NCBI RefSeq assembly: GCF_017745095.1
Contig: NZ_JAGHZZ010000003.1
Coordinates: 310,001 to 374,000 of the forward strand
Length of the DNA: 64,000 nucleotides
Direction: 5' to 3'
Origin: Sporocytophaga sp.
GTDB taxonomy: Bacteria > Bacteroidota > Bacteroidia > Cytophagales > Cytophagaceae
Below the pieces are notes generated by a model. That model did no database searches, had not been told where the DNA came from, and saw only the letters and a list, made by a program, of their open reading frames with translations. This document shows positions 42,890-52,792 of the stretch, piece after piece (the first letter of the stretch is position 1; every line of letters starts with the position of its first letter). The translations under genes were made by a program, and so were the position numbers.

Positions 42890-43126
42890 AATTTTTCACT
42901 TAAAATTTAACATATAAATTCTACTAGACCTTCTTCCCTCCGCTCTTTAAATCCTCCAATGCTCAAGAAGGACAAATACAACAGACATCATGCCAGATCT
43001 GGTCTGTAAAATGATGAAGTTATTAGAATAAGATTAGAATTACTAAATTCAGCACTGACCTATAAAAGCACAAGTAAATAAAATAGTTTTATTCATTGAA
43101 AAAATCTATAAAAAATTAAAAAAATA

Positions 43127-43154
43127 TCTGATCATGTTAAGAAACATGATCAGA
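43127..43154 (-). terminator. Terminator overlapping the porP stop codon
   Basis: TCTGATCATGTT-(4 nt)-AACATGATCAGA hairpin, followed on the minus strand by ATATTTTTTTAATTTTTT. The PorP stop (TGA, complement of 43150-43152) is inside the stem, like the murF case. Confidence 0.8.
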
Positions 43155-44190
43155 ATTTAGGACATGGAAGTCTTTTGTATATTTTTCTTTTTAGTGGCAG
43201 AGGATAAATGTACGTAAGGTTAAATTCATGAGAGCCACCAGTGCGAGTATTATTCAGCTTAGATATAGTAAAATCATAACTATAAGAAACAACTAATCTG
43301 TTTATCCTCCAGCCCAAAAGCACTACCATGGATTCATTATTCTGAAGGTTTCTTTCATAATGTTTTATAGGAATGCCTCTATACCAGAATCCCAGCATCA
43401 GATCTTCGCGCATTCCGTAAACACCAAGGTCCAGCTGATCGGATTTACCTTGCATCTTATAATAAAAAGTCGGAGTCAGAGTATACTTACTGGTTTTATT
43501 TGCATTATTTACCCCTCCACCATCAAATTCTATTTTATAACCTCCTACAATTCCAATTTTTACAGGCAATCTGCTTACTTCATTGTAAAAAGACTGATTG
43601 GGATTATTGATATGATGTGCGGAAATTCCGAGCCATAGGTTATCCGAATATAGAACTGTTCCAGCTGAAAGATCAAAGAAATTCTTTCGATTCATTCCAA
43701 AATCTTCCGAAGTGCCAAGGCCTGAATATCCACCATCTGTATACTGATCCGGAAATGTCAACTGAGCATAGTTGATATTTCTTGAAACATATGTTCCCTG
43801 CAAACCAAACCTCATTGAAAATTTTGATGAAAAATCTACTTCCTGAGCATACTGAAGCGCAATGTCTGTAGAGCTTATTGTATTTGCGCCTTGCCAATCC
43901 TTCATGACTATTAAACCGATTCCACCTTTTGTTTTCTTGATGTAGGTATCAAGGCTAGCAGAAGACGTTATATATTTAGCTTCAAGTTTCGGCCATTGAA
44001 TTCGCTGATGCAGTACTCCCCTCAGATCATGAGTACTTCCTGCGAATGCGGGATTCAAATATAAAGTATTAGCATAAAACTGAGAAAATTGAATATCCTG
44101 AGCTGCTGCATTATCTATGACAACAAGCAAAATTACCACTGTAATCAATGCCCTCAATGATAAATACAAATATCTTACGACCAACTTCAT
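43150..44190 (-). CDS. PorP/SprF-family outer-membrane protein (T9SS-associated)
   Basis: 346 aa. Seen: signal peptide (about 1-30, ends NAAAQ), then DIQFSQFYANTLYLNPAFAGSTHDLRGVLHQRIQWP, the PorP/SprF N-terminal signature, followed by barrel strands (GGIGLIVMKDWQGANTISSTDIALQYAQEV) and a C-terminal aromatic tail (HEFNLTYIYPLPLKRK). Known: PorP/SprF partners hold and export a cognate type B T9SS cargo. Its cargo is the preceding gene in the same operon, with a 14-bp gap. Confidence 0.92.
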   Translation of the reverse strand: MKLVVRYLYLSLRALITVVILLVVIDNAAAQDIQFSQFYANTLYLNPAFAGSTHDLRGVLHQRIQWPKLEAKYITSSASLDTYIKKTKGGIGLIVMKDWQGANTISSTDIALQYAQEVDFSSKFSMRFGLQGTYVSRNINYAQLTFPDQYTDGGYSGLGTSEDFGMNRKNFFDLSAGTVLYSDNLWLGISAHHINNPNQSFYNEVSRLPVKIGIVGGYKIEFDGGGVNNANKTSKYTLTPTFYYKMQGKSDQLDLGVYGMREDLMLGFWYRGIPIKHYERNLQNNESMVVLLGWRINRLVVSYSYDFTISKLNNTRTGGSHEFNLTYIYPLPLKRKIYKRLPCPKF

Positions 44191-44204
44191 TTTGCTTAAG
44201 ATTA

Positions 44205-47200
44205 TTATCTAACAATTGTAACGCTTCCTTCCATTTTATAGGGACCTTTGTATTCTTCAGAATCACCCTCATAAGTAATCACCCAGGGATAAACGCCTAT
44301 AGGCATAGGCTCTCCTCTGTATTGACCATCCCATACCTCATTCCGATCTCTGCTTTCGAAAATTATTTCTCCCCATCTATTAAAAATCAACATTCTAAAA
44401 TTTGTAAAATTTGCACCAAAGACATCATAAGTGTCATTTTTCCCATCCTTATTTGGGGAGAATGAGTTGGATATGTATAGCCTCGGAGGACACACTTCAC
44501 GCACATCAGTAGCATCTTCTATGGTACAACCCGATTCATTGGTGATTAAAACAGAATATTTTCCAGGCAATGCAACATTTATTGACCGGCTCGTGTCGCC
44601 TGTCCCATACCAGAAGTATTTTTTTCCTGGTCCTGCTGTAAGCTCATAGAATTGAACGCCTTCCTTGCAAAATTTCACTGATTCAGGAAGTGACCTGGTG
44701 GGCGCTGAGAATGCTTTTACTGAAACAGATTTTTGATCGTAACAACTTCCTATTTTAACTGAAACCTTATAGTTTCCGGCAAAAGAAGCATTATAAACAG
44801 TATCATGAATTTCCGTAAGCTGACCGTTTTCATACCAAGTATACTCAACTGGAAGACCCATAAAATTATATGTATTCTTGACAATAGGATCCAGCACAAC
44901 ATCTTTACCTGGGCAGATTCCTGTATCTTCTGCTATTATCTTTGGTATCGGGATTCCTACCAGCACGAGACTGTCTTTGTCCATGCAGCCATGACTATCC
45001 TTTACCTCTATAAAAAATCTTTGAATTATATTGGAAGAAATTGCCTCGATAGATGAAGCAGTAGAAGGTAATTTTATTCCATCAATGGTCCAGATATAAG
45101 AGACATTTTCAATCTGATTAGCAGATAAAACAACTTTTGTATTTTCACATTCAATAATCGAATCAGCCATAGTCAAAGCCGGAGGAGCCCATACCACAGT
45201 CTTTCCGGAAGCCTTGCAATTCCCGTTTTGAAAATCTACTTCATAAACTCCGGATTCATTTATATTAATAACAGATGTGTTTTTGTTAAGCAGAACCACT
45301 CCATCTTTTTTCCAGATATAAATTCCCGCAAAAGAAGATGATTGAGGAAGAGCATTGAGCTTTAAAGTATCGCTCAGGCAAATGTCTGGCGGAAGACTCA
45401 ATACAGGACCAGAATTCACTATGAGCCTTACCGTATCAGAAGCAGAACATCCTTTATTATCTTTTCCAACAAGAATAAATGTACGGTCTCCGGAAGAAGT
45501 AACTTTCAGTGTAGCCGCATTACCAATTACTATACCTTTTTCATCTATCCATTCATAAGAATAAGAAGGAGAAGGAGAAGGAGAAGATTTTGCTTCGAAG
45601 ATAGCCACATCACCTGTACAACTATTTAAATCATCACCAGCGCTTATATCAGGCAATGGATTAACCGAAATTTTAATTTCATCAGAAACAGATATACATG
45701 GAGCTGCTCCCTCTGCCCTTAAGCTAAGGGTTATGTCACCAGCCTTCTCATCTGGTTTTATCCTGTAATAGGTTTGCGCTTTTGTATCATCTGAAAAGCT
45801 GCCTTTCCCCCCAGTCCATTTTAAGCCAGTAGCATTCAAACTACTTCCGGATAGGATAATAGAGTCTTTATCTGCACAAACAGAGATTGGCAAACCTGCT
45901 TCAACAGTGGGTGCATGCTTATAGATAATCTTAATATTATCAAATACCTCAGGGCATGGTGAAGCGTTCGCAGAAGTAAGCCTTAACAGAAATGAATTTG
46001 ATTTTAATTCTGCAGCAGAAGGTGTATATGTTGTTGCAAGTTTATTCTTATCCCCAAAAACACCATTACCTCCTGACCAAATGCTACCTGTAACATTTTT
46101 AACAACACCAGTGAGATTAATAATTTTTGTCGTTTCGCATAAAACAAGAGAATCACCCGCCTCTGCTTCAGGAAGCTTTTTGAAAAGGATCAGCATGGAA
46201 TCTATTGCTGAAGGGCAATTAACCTGAGCATCTGATCTTAAATATAATTTAACAGATCCGGAATTTCTTTCCTCCGCTGTAGGTGTATATTCAGGGGTTA
46301 GAGCAACTCGAGAAACATTAAACACACCATTACCTCCTGTCCACTGAGCACTTGAGGCATTTGTTAAAGTGCCACTAAGCTGAAAAGTGGAAATGTTTAC
46401 ACAAACAAGAGTATCATTAATCTCACCTGGTTTATTTCTAGATTCTGCATCAACTTTGGGAAGAGAGACTAAATAATCAACTTTCTCCTTTACCATTCGG
46501 GCATACCACCAGGTATTGATTGTTTCAGGACATTCTTTTTTGCAATCGTCGGTTCCTCTGTCTTTCCATTGATGACAACCAGCAGCATTGGAACATCCGG
46601 TCAGGTTGGCAAGTCCATCAATTGCAGTTCCTCCTTTGAGTTGACTATCATCCCAAAATAATTGAGGCTTGGGGCCTATCGGTCTTACAAGATCTACAAT
46701 GTAACCATTCTTATGGTGCTCAACGTCATACAGCGGAAGATGCGTTATTCCATTCCCATAGCTTAATTCTACTTCAACAGATGCTCCAGGAGGGACAATA
46801 TTTCCTTTGCCATCTCTTGTATTCCATTTAATACAATTCTGCCCCTTTACCACGGAAGCTGAGATTATTCTATCCGTGGTATTGGATTGATAACCATCCT
46901 GGCCATTTATATCCAGCAATACCTCAATATTTCCAGGCTTATCTACATTTATATTGATGCATCTATTATCAGGATCACAACCACTTATAAATGGCTTTTG
47001 CAAAAAATTACCAAAGGTGCCTGTTGGATAACAAGTAGGATCAGGGTCATTAAGAAAAATTTTATACTCTGGATAAGTTACATTCCCTACTCTACTGACT
47101 CTGTCATTAATAGCGATTCCGGTACTTGTGCACCCTTTGGAATTTGCGCTGATAGTAGCACCGAAAGGCTGTATCCCATTGAAATCTATAGATGTAACAA

Positions 47201-47840
47201 TACTATCCGTTGAGAGCACATACATCTTTCCGTTAAAAGCATAGTTAGCGGCGGTTGTATTGATGTCCCAAGTATAAGACCATAGCCGTCCAGGCTTGGC
47301 TATATTCCCCTCGGCTACAGTTATATCAAACAAATTAAAGTATCTTTTGGAATCTGTTTTAGTTGTCGGAGAAACAGGATTAAATTCTATATAATAATCA
47401 CCATCTGTAAGAGACGTATATGACAAAGCATTATAACCACCAGCAGATAATTGTAAAGGACCAGCCACCGCCTGATTGTAGTTTGCAATAAAACCAGCAC
47501 CAGAGGCAGGTATTAATGTTGGCCCCATCACCACAGTGCCATCCGGACTTTTAAGCTTGAAGTAAACGTCTTCATCCGGTTGATTAAAACCGAAATAAAT
47601 AATTTCACCAGCTTTGCAAATGTGAATATTAAGTCGGTTTTCCTTTGGAGCATCGTACGTCATAAACAATCTTGAACGATCGAATATCTGAACAACTCCA
47701 TGATCAGTGGATTTAGGCATTAATTCCTTTGTGCCTTCAGCCAATACAGTAACTATGGATAAGACACAAAGTAATATAAATGCATATACCCACTTGCCCC
47801 TATCAAAAAACAAAAGACGAAACGGATATTTGCTTATCAT
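44205..47840 (-). CDS. Giant secreted protein with gliding-motility-associated (type B) C-terminal domain
   Basis: 1211 aa. Seen: signal peptide (about 15-35); a beta-rich N-part (50-475) with paired Cys in HQWKDRGTDDCKKECPETINTWWYAR; three Ig-like repeats of about 80 aa (roughly 478-555, 564-642, 651-728) each with LSG/LTG-xxxNxxxxxW[TS]GG[NK]G; further PKD-like domains (730-1110); and the CHU_C tail: PRLYISNSFSPNKDGKNDTYDVFG ... FNRWGEIIFE ... WDGQYRGEPMPIGVYPWVITY. Role: cell-surface structural or adhesive protein exported by the T9SS, in pair with the PorP-like gene. Confidence 0.9.
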   Translation of the reverse strand: MISKYPFRLLFFDRGKWVYAFILLCVLSIVTVLAEGTKELMPKSTDHGVVQIFDRSRLFMTYDAPKENRLNIHICKAGEIIYFGFNQPDEDVYFKLKSPDGTVVMGPTLIPASGAGFIANYNQAVAGPLQLSAGGYNALSYTSLTDGDYYIEFNPVSPTTKTDSKRYFNLFDITVAEGNIAKPGRLWSYTWDINTTAANYAFNGKMYVLSTDSIVTSIDFNGIQPFGATISANSKGCTSTGIAINDRVSRVGNVTYPEYKIFLNDPDPTCYPTGTFGNFLQKPFISGCDPDNRCININVDKPGNIEVLLDINGQDGYQSNTTDRIISASVVKGQNCIKWNTRDGKGNIVPPGASVEVELSYGNGITHLPLYDVEHHKNGYIVDLVRPIGPKPQLFWDDSQLKGGTAIDGLANLTGCSNAAGCHQWKDRGTDDCKKECPETINTWWYARMVKEKVDYLVSLPKVDAESRNKPGEINDTLVCVNISTFQLSGTLTNASSAQWTGGNGVFNVSRVALTPEYTPTAEERNSGSVKLYLRSDAQVNCPSAIDSMLILFKKLPEAEAGDSLVLCETTKIINLTGVVKNVTGSIWSGGNGVFGDKNKLATTYTPSAAELKSNSFLLRLTSANASPCPEVFDNIKIIYKHAPTVEAGLPISVCADKDSIILSGSSLNATGLKWTGGKGSFSDDTKAQTYYRIKPDEKAGDITLSLRAEGAAPCISVSDEIKISVNPLPDISAGDDLNSCTGDVAIFEAKSSPSPSPSYSYEWIDEKGIVIGNAATLKVTSSGDRTFILVGKDNKGCSASDTVRLIVNSGPVLSLPPDICLSDTLKLNALPQSSSFAGIYIWKKDGVVLLNKNTSVININESGVYEVDFQNGNCKASGKTVVWAPPALTMADSIIECENTKVVLSANQIENVSYIWTIDGIKLPSTASSIEAISSNIIQRFFIEVKDSHGCMDKDSLVLVGIPIPKIIAEDTGICPGKDVVLDPIVKNTYNFMGLPVEYTWYENGQLTEIHDTVYNASFAGNYKVSVKIGSCYDQKSVSVKAFSAPTRSLPESVKFCKEGVQFYELTAGPGKKYFWYGTGDTSRSINVALPGKYSVLITNESGCTIEDATDVREVCPPRLYISNSFSPNKDGKNDTYDVFGANFTNFRMLIFNRWGEIIFESRDRNEVWDGQYRGEPMPIGVYPWVITYEGDSEEYKGPYKMEGSVTIVR

Positions 47841-48191
47841 ACCTATTATATTTTACAGACTATAGAACTAGTCAGTAAAAATATTATTGCCAACAATTTA
47901 TTTACCCATTCAGAGTTACAGGATGTATTTAATATGGAATTGTATTAATAAGAACATTAAGGAGAATAATTTGCCTGTACCTAATAAAAAAAGGATTAAT
48001 AAGAATATTAATCTGAACCAGAACAGAAAATTGATTGACTATTGCATTCGCAAACTGTGCAATACATTTTAAAAAAAATCCTGACAGGTGACAAAGGATC
48101 AGTAAACTGAGGCTTGTCATCTGTCAGGGGCAAAAAATCGCAAAGTAAAAATTAACCAATAAAGGTTCCAGGTAAAAAATTAAAATCTTAT
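47841..48191. other. 351-bp divergent spacer
   Basis: AT-rich region holding the DyP-operon terminator at 48080-48128 and presumably the promoter of the CHU_C gene. No convincing ORF is present. Confidence 0.4.
48080..48128 (-). terminator. Terminator of the DyP operon
   Basis: CCTGACAGgTGACAA pairs with TTGTCAtCTGTCAGG (14 pairs, one mismatch) and is followed on the minus strand by ATTTTTTTTAAAA, about 64 nt after the DyP stop. Confidence 0.75.
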
Positions 48192-49727
48192 TTAATAAAT
48201 TGATAACCCTATATCAATAAATGATTTTCCCTCATTCATGCTTATGCCTTCTAAAGATTCCTTGTGCGCCAGATATCTGATAGCATTTAGACCAGGCATA
48301 AAAAAATAGGCTCCCCCTACAACTGTTACAAAATTCTTTTGCAACTCTAGTCTTTTTCTAAATGGATGATCAGGAATAGAAAATGTTTTACCATTTACAG
48401 GAAGACTAGCAACCAAGGGATCGGGATCATTATATAATCCTAGAAATTTGGGGTTATTTATCCAATTTTGCTGAATGAATTCAAATTGCTGAGAAATGTC
48501 AGCATTAAAACAAATGAAGTTCAGGCCCCTACTGCCTTTATCTCCAGAAGAAGCAGCTATTGCATCTTTTATGAAGTCCTTCATATCTTGAGCATCACTT
48601 ATTCCCGTACCGTATGATCTGCCCCTGCGTATGATTCTATGATTGCGTACCGCCTTCAAAGATTCTTCAGGTTTATCCTGGATCATTGAATCACGGGGAT
48701 TAGACCTTCGTACATGAGATGCGAAAGGACATTTTAACCCATCAGGGTCTTCCTTTACAAAACCACGGATATTTTCATCTTTACTTATAAAAGATGTACC
48801 ATCTGGCATGCGGCCTACCATTTTAGACGCAATGTATTCGGCATCCATCTCCATTATGTTTGATGCTTTTGCTTGCTGGTCTGCATAGCTCCAGAAAGCA
48901 CTTACATCCTGCTCCAGTTGCCTGAAGACAAGATAGGTGCCATTCTTCCCAAAATCACTTTTAAACGAAGCATGTGAGTCCGATTTACAGGGTGAAAGGT
49001 ATTTACTTTCGGACTTTACAAGAGGACTTCCAGATTTCTCATCATATTCATTTATACAACCTAAAAGAACTTCTCCATCTTTCAGTACATCTTCACGATG
49101 GATATCCCAGAATTTAGCTTTACCACTATGTTCATTATCTGGATGCCTGTTCAGATAATGGTTTAAAAAACCTTCTGTAGTGACATCAGTAATTCCATCG
49201 CGAAAGCCAAAATGTTCTTTTTCTCTGAAAGAAGAATCTACTCTATAAGCAAGGTTAATATGAGCACTATTAAGTTCAAGGCTATCTATTTTCCTTTCAA
49301 GAGCAGCAGGGTCTTTTCCAAAGACCATCAAAAGCATATCAACAGCACTATCCTCCTTTTCATTTCCCCATTTCCAGTTTGAAGGATCATTTTGTTCAAA
49401 GTCTCCAAGAATTTTTTGCCTTGCTATCATTCCCTCAATGAAAGGAATAGAGAATGTATGCAATTCATCATTATCAACGCCAAGCTTTACAAGCCCTTCT
49501 TTTGTGAAAGCAATATTTAAAGCGCTCTCTCCATGACCTTTATCTAGGGTTTGAATAAAATTTAAATTATGCTTTAACCATTTTCTAGTTTCTTCAATAG
49601 CTTCATTCTTAAATCTGCATAACAAGTATGCCGAAGATTTAAGGTCTCTATAGCCCAGATAAATGAAGGATTGAATATCTTCAACTTGAAACTGTGAACT
49701 AGTAGTATTATCCGTCATAAGATTCAT
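48192..49727 (-). CDS. DyP-type heme peroxidase
   Basis: 511 aa. Seen: the DyP signature FGFRDGIT (GxxDG, catalytic D177), SHVRRSNPRD with H338 as the plausible heme-ligand His, NHRIIRRGRSYG with the conserved Arg pair, and FICFNADISQQFEFIQQNW in the C-terminal ferredoxin-like half. No Tat or Sec signal is seen, so it is probably cytoplasmic or exported by other means. Known: DyPs oxidise dyes, phenolics and Mn with H2O2, and some are encapsulin cargo; no encapsulin gene is nearby. It is the last gene of the operon (8-bp gap). Confidence 0.93.
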   Translation of the reverse strand: MNLMTDNTTSSQFQVEDIQSFIYLGYRDLKSSAYLLCRFKNEAIEETRKWLKHNLNFIQTLDKGHGESALNIAFTKEGLVKLGVDNDELHTFSIPFIEGMIARQKILGDFEQNDPSNWKWGNEKEDSAVDMLLMVFGKDPAALERKIDSLELNSAHINLAYRVDSSFREKEHFGFRDGITDVTTEGFLNHYLNRHPDNEHSGKAKFWDIHREDVLKDGEVLLGCINEYDEKSGSPLVKSESKYLSPCKSDSHASFKSDFGKNGTYLVFRQLEQDVSAFWSYADQQAKASNIMEMDAEYIASKMVGRMPDGTSFISKDENIRGFVKEDPDGLKCPFASHVRRSNPRDSMIQDKPEESLKAVRNHRIIRRGRSYGTGISDAQDMKDFIKDAIAASSGDKGSRGLNFICFNADISQQFEFIQQNWINNPKFLGLYNDPDPLVASLPVNGKTFSIPDHPFRKRLELQKNFVTVVGGAYFFMPGLNAIRYLAHKESLEGISMNEGKSFIDIGLSIY

Positions 49728-49735
49728 GTATTAGA

Positions 49736-51037
49736 TCAAGCAAACAACTTTAACCATTGATGAAACTCGGCAGCATTCATTTTTTCCTTTTGTATGCCAT
49801 CAGAGATAGATGCATTTCTCAATTTATCTTTCATTACAACATCCGTATATCCGGAATACCAGAACGGGCATTCTATCTGATTCTTTCTTACCAAAGGCTT
49901 AAATGATGTACCTGAAGAAGCTCCCCCTCCAAAAGCAAAAGAAACTTTAGGATACCCTCTCATATTGGAAAAATTGAAATTGATAGCCTGCGCTCCCCTG
50001 TCAATAAAGTCACTGATGTAGCTTTCCCATGTACCGTCATAATCACTTAAAAAAAGGCAGTGAAATATTTTTTCCTTCTTGTTCCCTGGATGAATAAATT
50101 TATTAGGAATAATGAGCCATTTTACAAAATGAATACTCTCAATCCCTGCAAGTTTTCCGGTTCGCTTACGCCCTCCAGAAAACCTGGCAATACTGAGTGA
50201 TACTTGAAACTTCCAATACCATAACCATGTTGGAGAATTTTTCAATATACCATGAACACTTAATTGATTTTGAAGTACATTATTCTCTTCCTTACTTATT
50301 TTCTTATAATGATCATAATTAACCTTCGACGGTTTTGCATTCCCCTCCCTCATGATAAACTGTCGGTATAAAGAAAAAAGTATTCCCACTGGAGCGAATG
50401 TAATAACAAGTACCAAACACACTAAAAGTCTCCATGTCAATTTTAAGGCCCATACCGCTTTATACCATGGATGAGATTTATAAGTAGTCTCCTTGTATTT
50501 TCTTCGAATGAACTCAGCTTTCTCTGGAAAATCCGAAGGATCAAGCATACTTAATTCCCTTTCAACTTCAGAACGAAGATTTCTTTCATCTATAATCCTT
50601 TTAACCGACCAGCCTGGCTTTCCTACCCAGAATAAAGACTCCGTAACTGCATTCGAATTTATATAGCTAAGAAAGGCTTTGCTATCAGATTCACTTGAAT
50701 ATCCATAGCAAAGCGAATAGACCTTATCTATAAAGCTCCCAAGTAATTTATAGAGATTTAGCAGAACAGCTTCTTTATCTCCATCAAAATTCATTGAGAA
50801 TACCAGATAACTCTTTTCCAGATCAGGTTTGGAAGAACTTTCAAACTCATCAAGGACAATATTTTCTCCTGTGATCAGAAACCATCGAAAAAAATGAATA
50901 TCTAAATTTAGGGATCCTGAAACCTTTTTCATTCCCAATTCAAGCAATGCTTTCAGTCCCTCCTCCCTGCCATGCATTATTTCCGTAACAGCATTGAAAG
51001 ACTTTTGACTTGACAATTTATAATCAATGTCTTTCAT
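49736..51037 (-). CDS. Uncharacterised membrane protein with internally duplicated domain
   Basis: 433 aa, family not recognised. Seen: a first half with IHFFRWFLI (47-55) and YLVFSMNFDGDKEAV (77-91), a membrane segment (about 200-224, WRLLVCLVLVITFAPVGILFSL), and a second half with IHFVKWLIIP (302-311) and CLFLSDYDGTWESYISDFID (327-346). The two halves repeat the same order of an [IS]HF-x-[RK]W strand and an LFS/LFLS-x-x-DG strand, so the protein is an internal duplication. Gly/Ser-rich FAFGGGASSGTSF lies near the end. It overlaps the upstream catalase-like gene by 4 bp (ATGA). Its place between two heme-type proteins suggests a shared function (inference). Confidence 0.75.
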   Translation of the reverse strand: MKDIDYKLSSQKSFNAVTEIMHGREEGLKALLELGMKKVSGSLNLDIHFFRWFLITGENIVLDEFESSSKPDLEKSYLVFSMNFDGDKEAVLLNLYKLLGSFIDKVYSLCYGYSSESDSKAFLSYINSNAVTESLFWVGKPGWSVKRIIDERNLRSEVERELSMLDPSDFPEKAEFIRRKYKETTYKSHPWYKAVWALKLTWRLLVCLVLVITFAPVGILFSLYRQFIMREGNAKPSKVNYDHYKKISKEENNVLQNQLSVHGILKNSPTWLWYWKFQVSLSIARFSGGRKRTGKLAGIESIHFVKWLIIPNKFIHPGNKKEKIFHCLFLSDYDGTWESYISDFIDRGAQAINFNFSNMRGYPKVSFAFGGGASSGTSFKPLVRKNQIECPFWYSGYTDVVMKDKLRNASISDGIQKEKMNAAEFHQWLKLFA

Positions 51038-52053
51038 ACCAATTTCAGGTCTTTCTCTTTACTCTCCTTCTTTAACTGGCGTTCGCGTATATTTCTTCTA
51101 TACTCTGAAAGTTTCTCATAAATAACATGTCTTGCCCAGTTCATTGCACCAAAATATTTATGTTCGGGAAGACTGTTTCCGACATTGAATTCCATATCTT
51201 GCCCTTCCTGCACTCTTTCCTTGGTATCAAATACCTGCTTAGGAATTCTGATTGTGGCGACATGGGTCAGAGGTCCATTCCAATCAATAACAGGATCTTC
51301 CGGTTTGGTATCATCACTCGTCTGAAACTGAAGATAAACGTCAAGAATAATCTTTTGACCAAACTGCAGACTCTGAAATCTTTTCTTCATAACATTTTTC
51401 AGATAATCTTCATGATCAGGATCAGGGTAGTTCAAAAATTCATATACTTCTTTAGGTTTAACAACATATTTAACAAGCGTATTCTCATTTCCAAATGTGT
51501 ATGCAGTCTGACTGTAAAAAGGAATATTAAAAAGGTCCACTGTTTTCTTTCTTGATTTAAGAGCCATTAGGGCAATATAGGGCCAGGTTATAACACCTAA
51601 AAGTATCATCAATCCACCACTGAAAAGAAACTTAAGTCCGTAATACGTTTGCTTAACTGTTCTTGATCTGAAATGAGGAGAACTTCCTAGTAAGAAATCC
51701 TGATTCATTCCTCGATCCTTGTGAAAGACGCGCACAGCAAGGGTCCTCACATCCTTCTTGAGCATTTTGTTTTTTCTGTAAGCACTTGCATAACGCATTT
51801 TAGCGACAAACTTCTCGCCAGGATTTTCAAATAAACCAACCCTTAACTCCTGAGGAAGGTTAGTATCAACAACAAATTCAGCTTCAAGGAATCCATGCAT
51901 CATCGGGCTGAATACCCTTCTGGAATAATCTTGCTTAGATAAGCTGCATAACTCTTTTTCCAGCAGTGCTACGAGTTTGTAGGTATACTTGATATCATCT
52001 TCTGTATACTTTTTTTTCTCGTCATCTCTTAAGTATTCCTCTTTGCTTTCCAT
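51034..52053 (-). CDS. Membrane-anchored catalase-fold protein lacking distal His/Asn
   Basis: 339 aa. Seen: a catalase-like pattern SRRVFSPMMHGFLEAEFVVDTNLP, LRVGLFENPGEKFVAKMRYAS, DVRTLAVRVFHKD, DFLLGSSPHF, YSQTAYTFGNENTLVKYVVKP, and a C-terminus EHKYFGAMNWARHVIYEKLSEYRR. In true catalases the first motif has RVVHA (distal His) and the fourth NNTPVF (distal Asn); here they read RVFSP and GSSPHF. A hydrophobic stretch at about 140-165 suggests membrane insertion, unusual for the family. The tail may still hold heme. Role unknown. It is the third gene of the operon, 37 bp after LytTR. Confidence 0.78.
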   Translation of the reverse strand: MESKEEYLRDDEKKKYTEDDIKYTYKLVALLEKELCSLSKQDYSRRVFSPMMHGFLEAEFVVDTNLPQELRVGLFENPGEKFVAKMRYASAYRKNKMLKKDVRTLAVRVFHKDRGMNQDFLLGSSPHFRSRTVKQTYYGLKFLFSGGLMILLGVITWPYIALMALKSRKKTVDLFNIPFYSQTAYTFGNENTLVKYVVKPKEVYEFLNYPDPDHEDYLKNVMKKRFQSLQFGQKIILDVYLQFQTSDDTKPEDPVIDWNGPLTHVATIRIPKQVFDTKERVQEGQDMEFNVGNSLPEHKYFGAMNWARHVIYEKLSEYRRNIRERQLKKESKEKDLKLV

Positions 52054-52090
52054 TGTTAAGTAACGTTAAAGGTTCGAATGAAAAATTTTG

Positions 52091-52792
52091 CTAAATAGAT
52101 TTCAAAAATTCATCTTTTTTTCTTCTGGATATATCGATACAAGTTTCGTCTGACATTACTGCAATTCCGGATTTCCCTTTAATATACCTGACTACATAAT
52201 TGCTGTTTATAAGGTGTTTGTTGTGTACTCTTATAAAATCATATCCTTTAAGTTTAACCTCATATATACCCAAAGTTTTTGTAGTCAGATATTGACCTTT
52301 TACAGTAAAAACTTCAGTATAGTTGCCACTTGCTTGAAATCTTATTATATCAACAATGGGAACCACATAAAAACCTTCGCTATCGGGAATTCTGATTCTT
52401 CCTTTGGAAATAAGAACATCAGGATCAGCAGATGCTTTCTTTTCACAGACGCGTTCAACAGCCTCAATCAGTTTGTCAACCTCAAAAGGTTTTAGCAAAT
52501 AATGTATGGCTCCATTAGAGTATGCTTCAGGACCATATTCTTTATGTGCAGATATTATTACTACGTCAAAGTTTCTGGTAGCTTTTTTCAGTAATTCAAA
52601 TCCTGAAAGCCCAGGCATTTTTATATCGAGAAAAATCAATTCGGGAGATAATGTTTCAATCATTTTCATCGCCTCCAAAGGATCAGAGGCCGTACCTGAA
52701 ATTTCAAGATCTTTACAGTGCTCCTTAATCAAGTCACTCAGTATATCTATTACTTCCTCCTGATCATCGATTATGAGTGTTTTAATTTTCAT
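52091..52792 (-). CDS. LytTR-family response regulator
   Basis: 233 aa. Seen: receiver (1-115) with D56 (ELIFLDIKMPGLSGFELL) and K101 (YLLKPFEVDKL), then a LytTR DNA-binding domain (about 130-233) with IIRFQASGNYTEVFT and FIRVHNKHLINSNYV. Known: LytTR regulators bind direct repeats and activate nearby genes. Its ATG overlaps the end of the giant sensor gene by 11 bp. Probably the sensor, with its Hpt-like end, phosphorylates this regulator (inference). Confidence 0.93.
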   Translation of the reverse strand: MKIKTLIIDDQEEVIDILSDLIKEHCKDLEISGTASDPLEAMKMIETLSPELIFLDIKMPGLSGFELLKKATRNFDVVIISAHKEYGPEAYSNGAIHYLLKPFEVDKLIEAVERVCEKKASADPDVLISKGRIRIPDSEGFYVVPIVDIIRFQASGNYTEVFTVKGQYLTTKTLGIYEVKLKGYDFIRVHNKHLINSNYVVRYIKGKSGIAVMSDETCIDISRRKKDEFLKSI

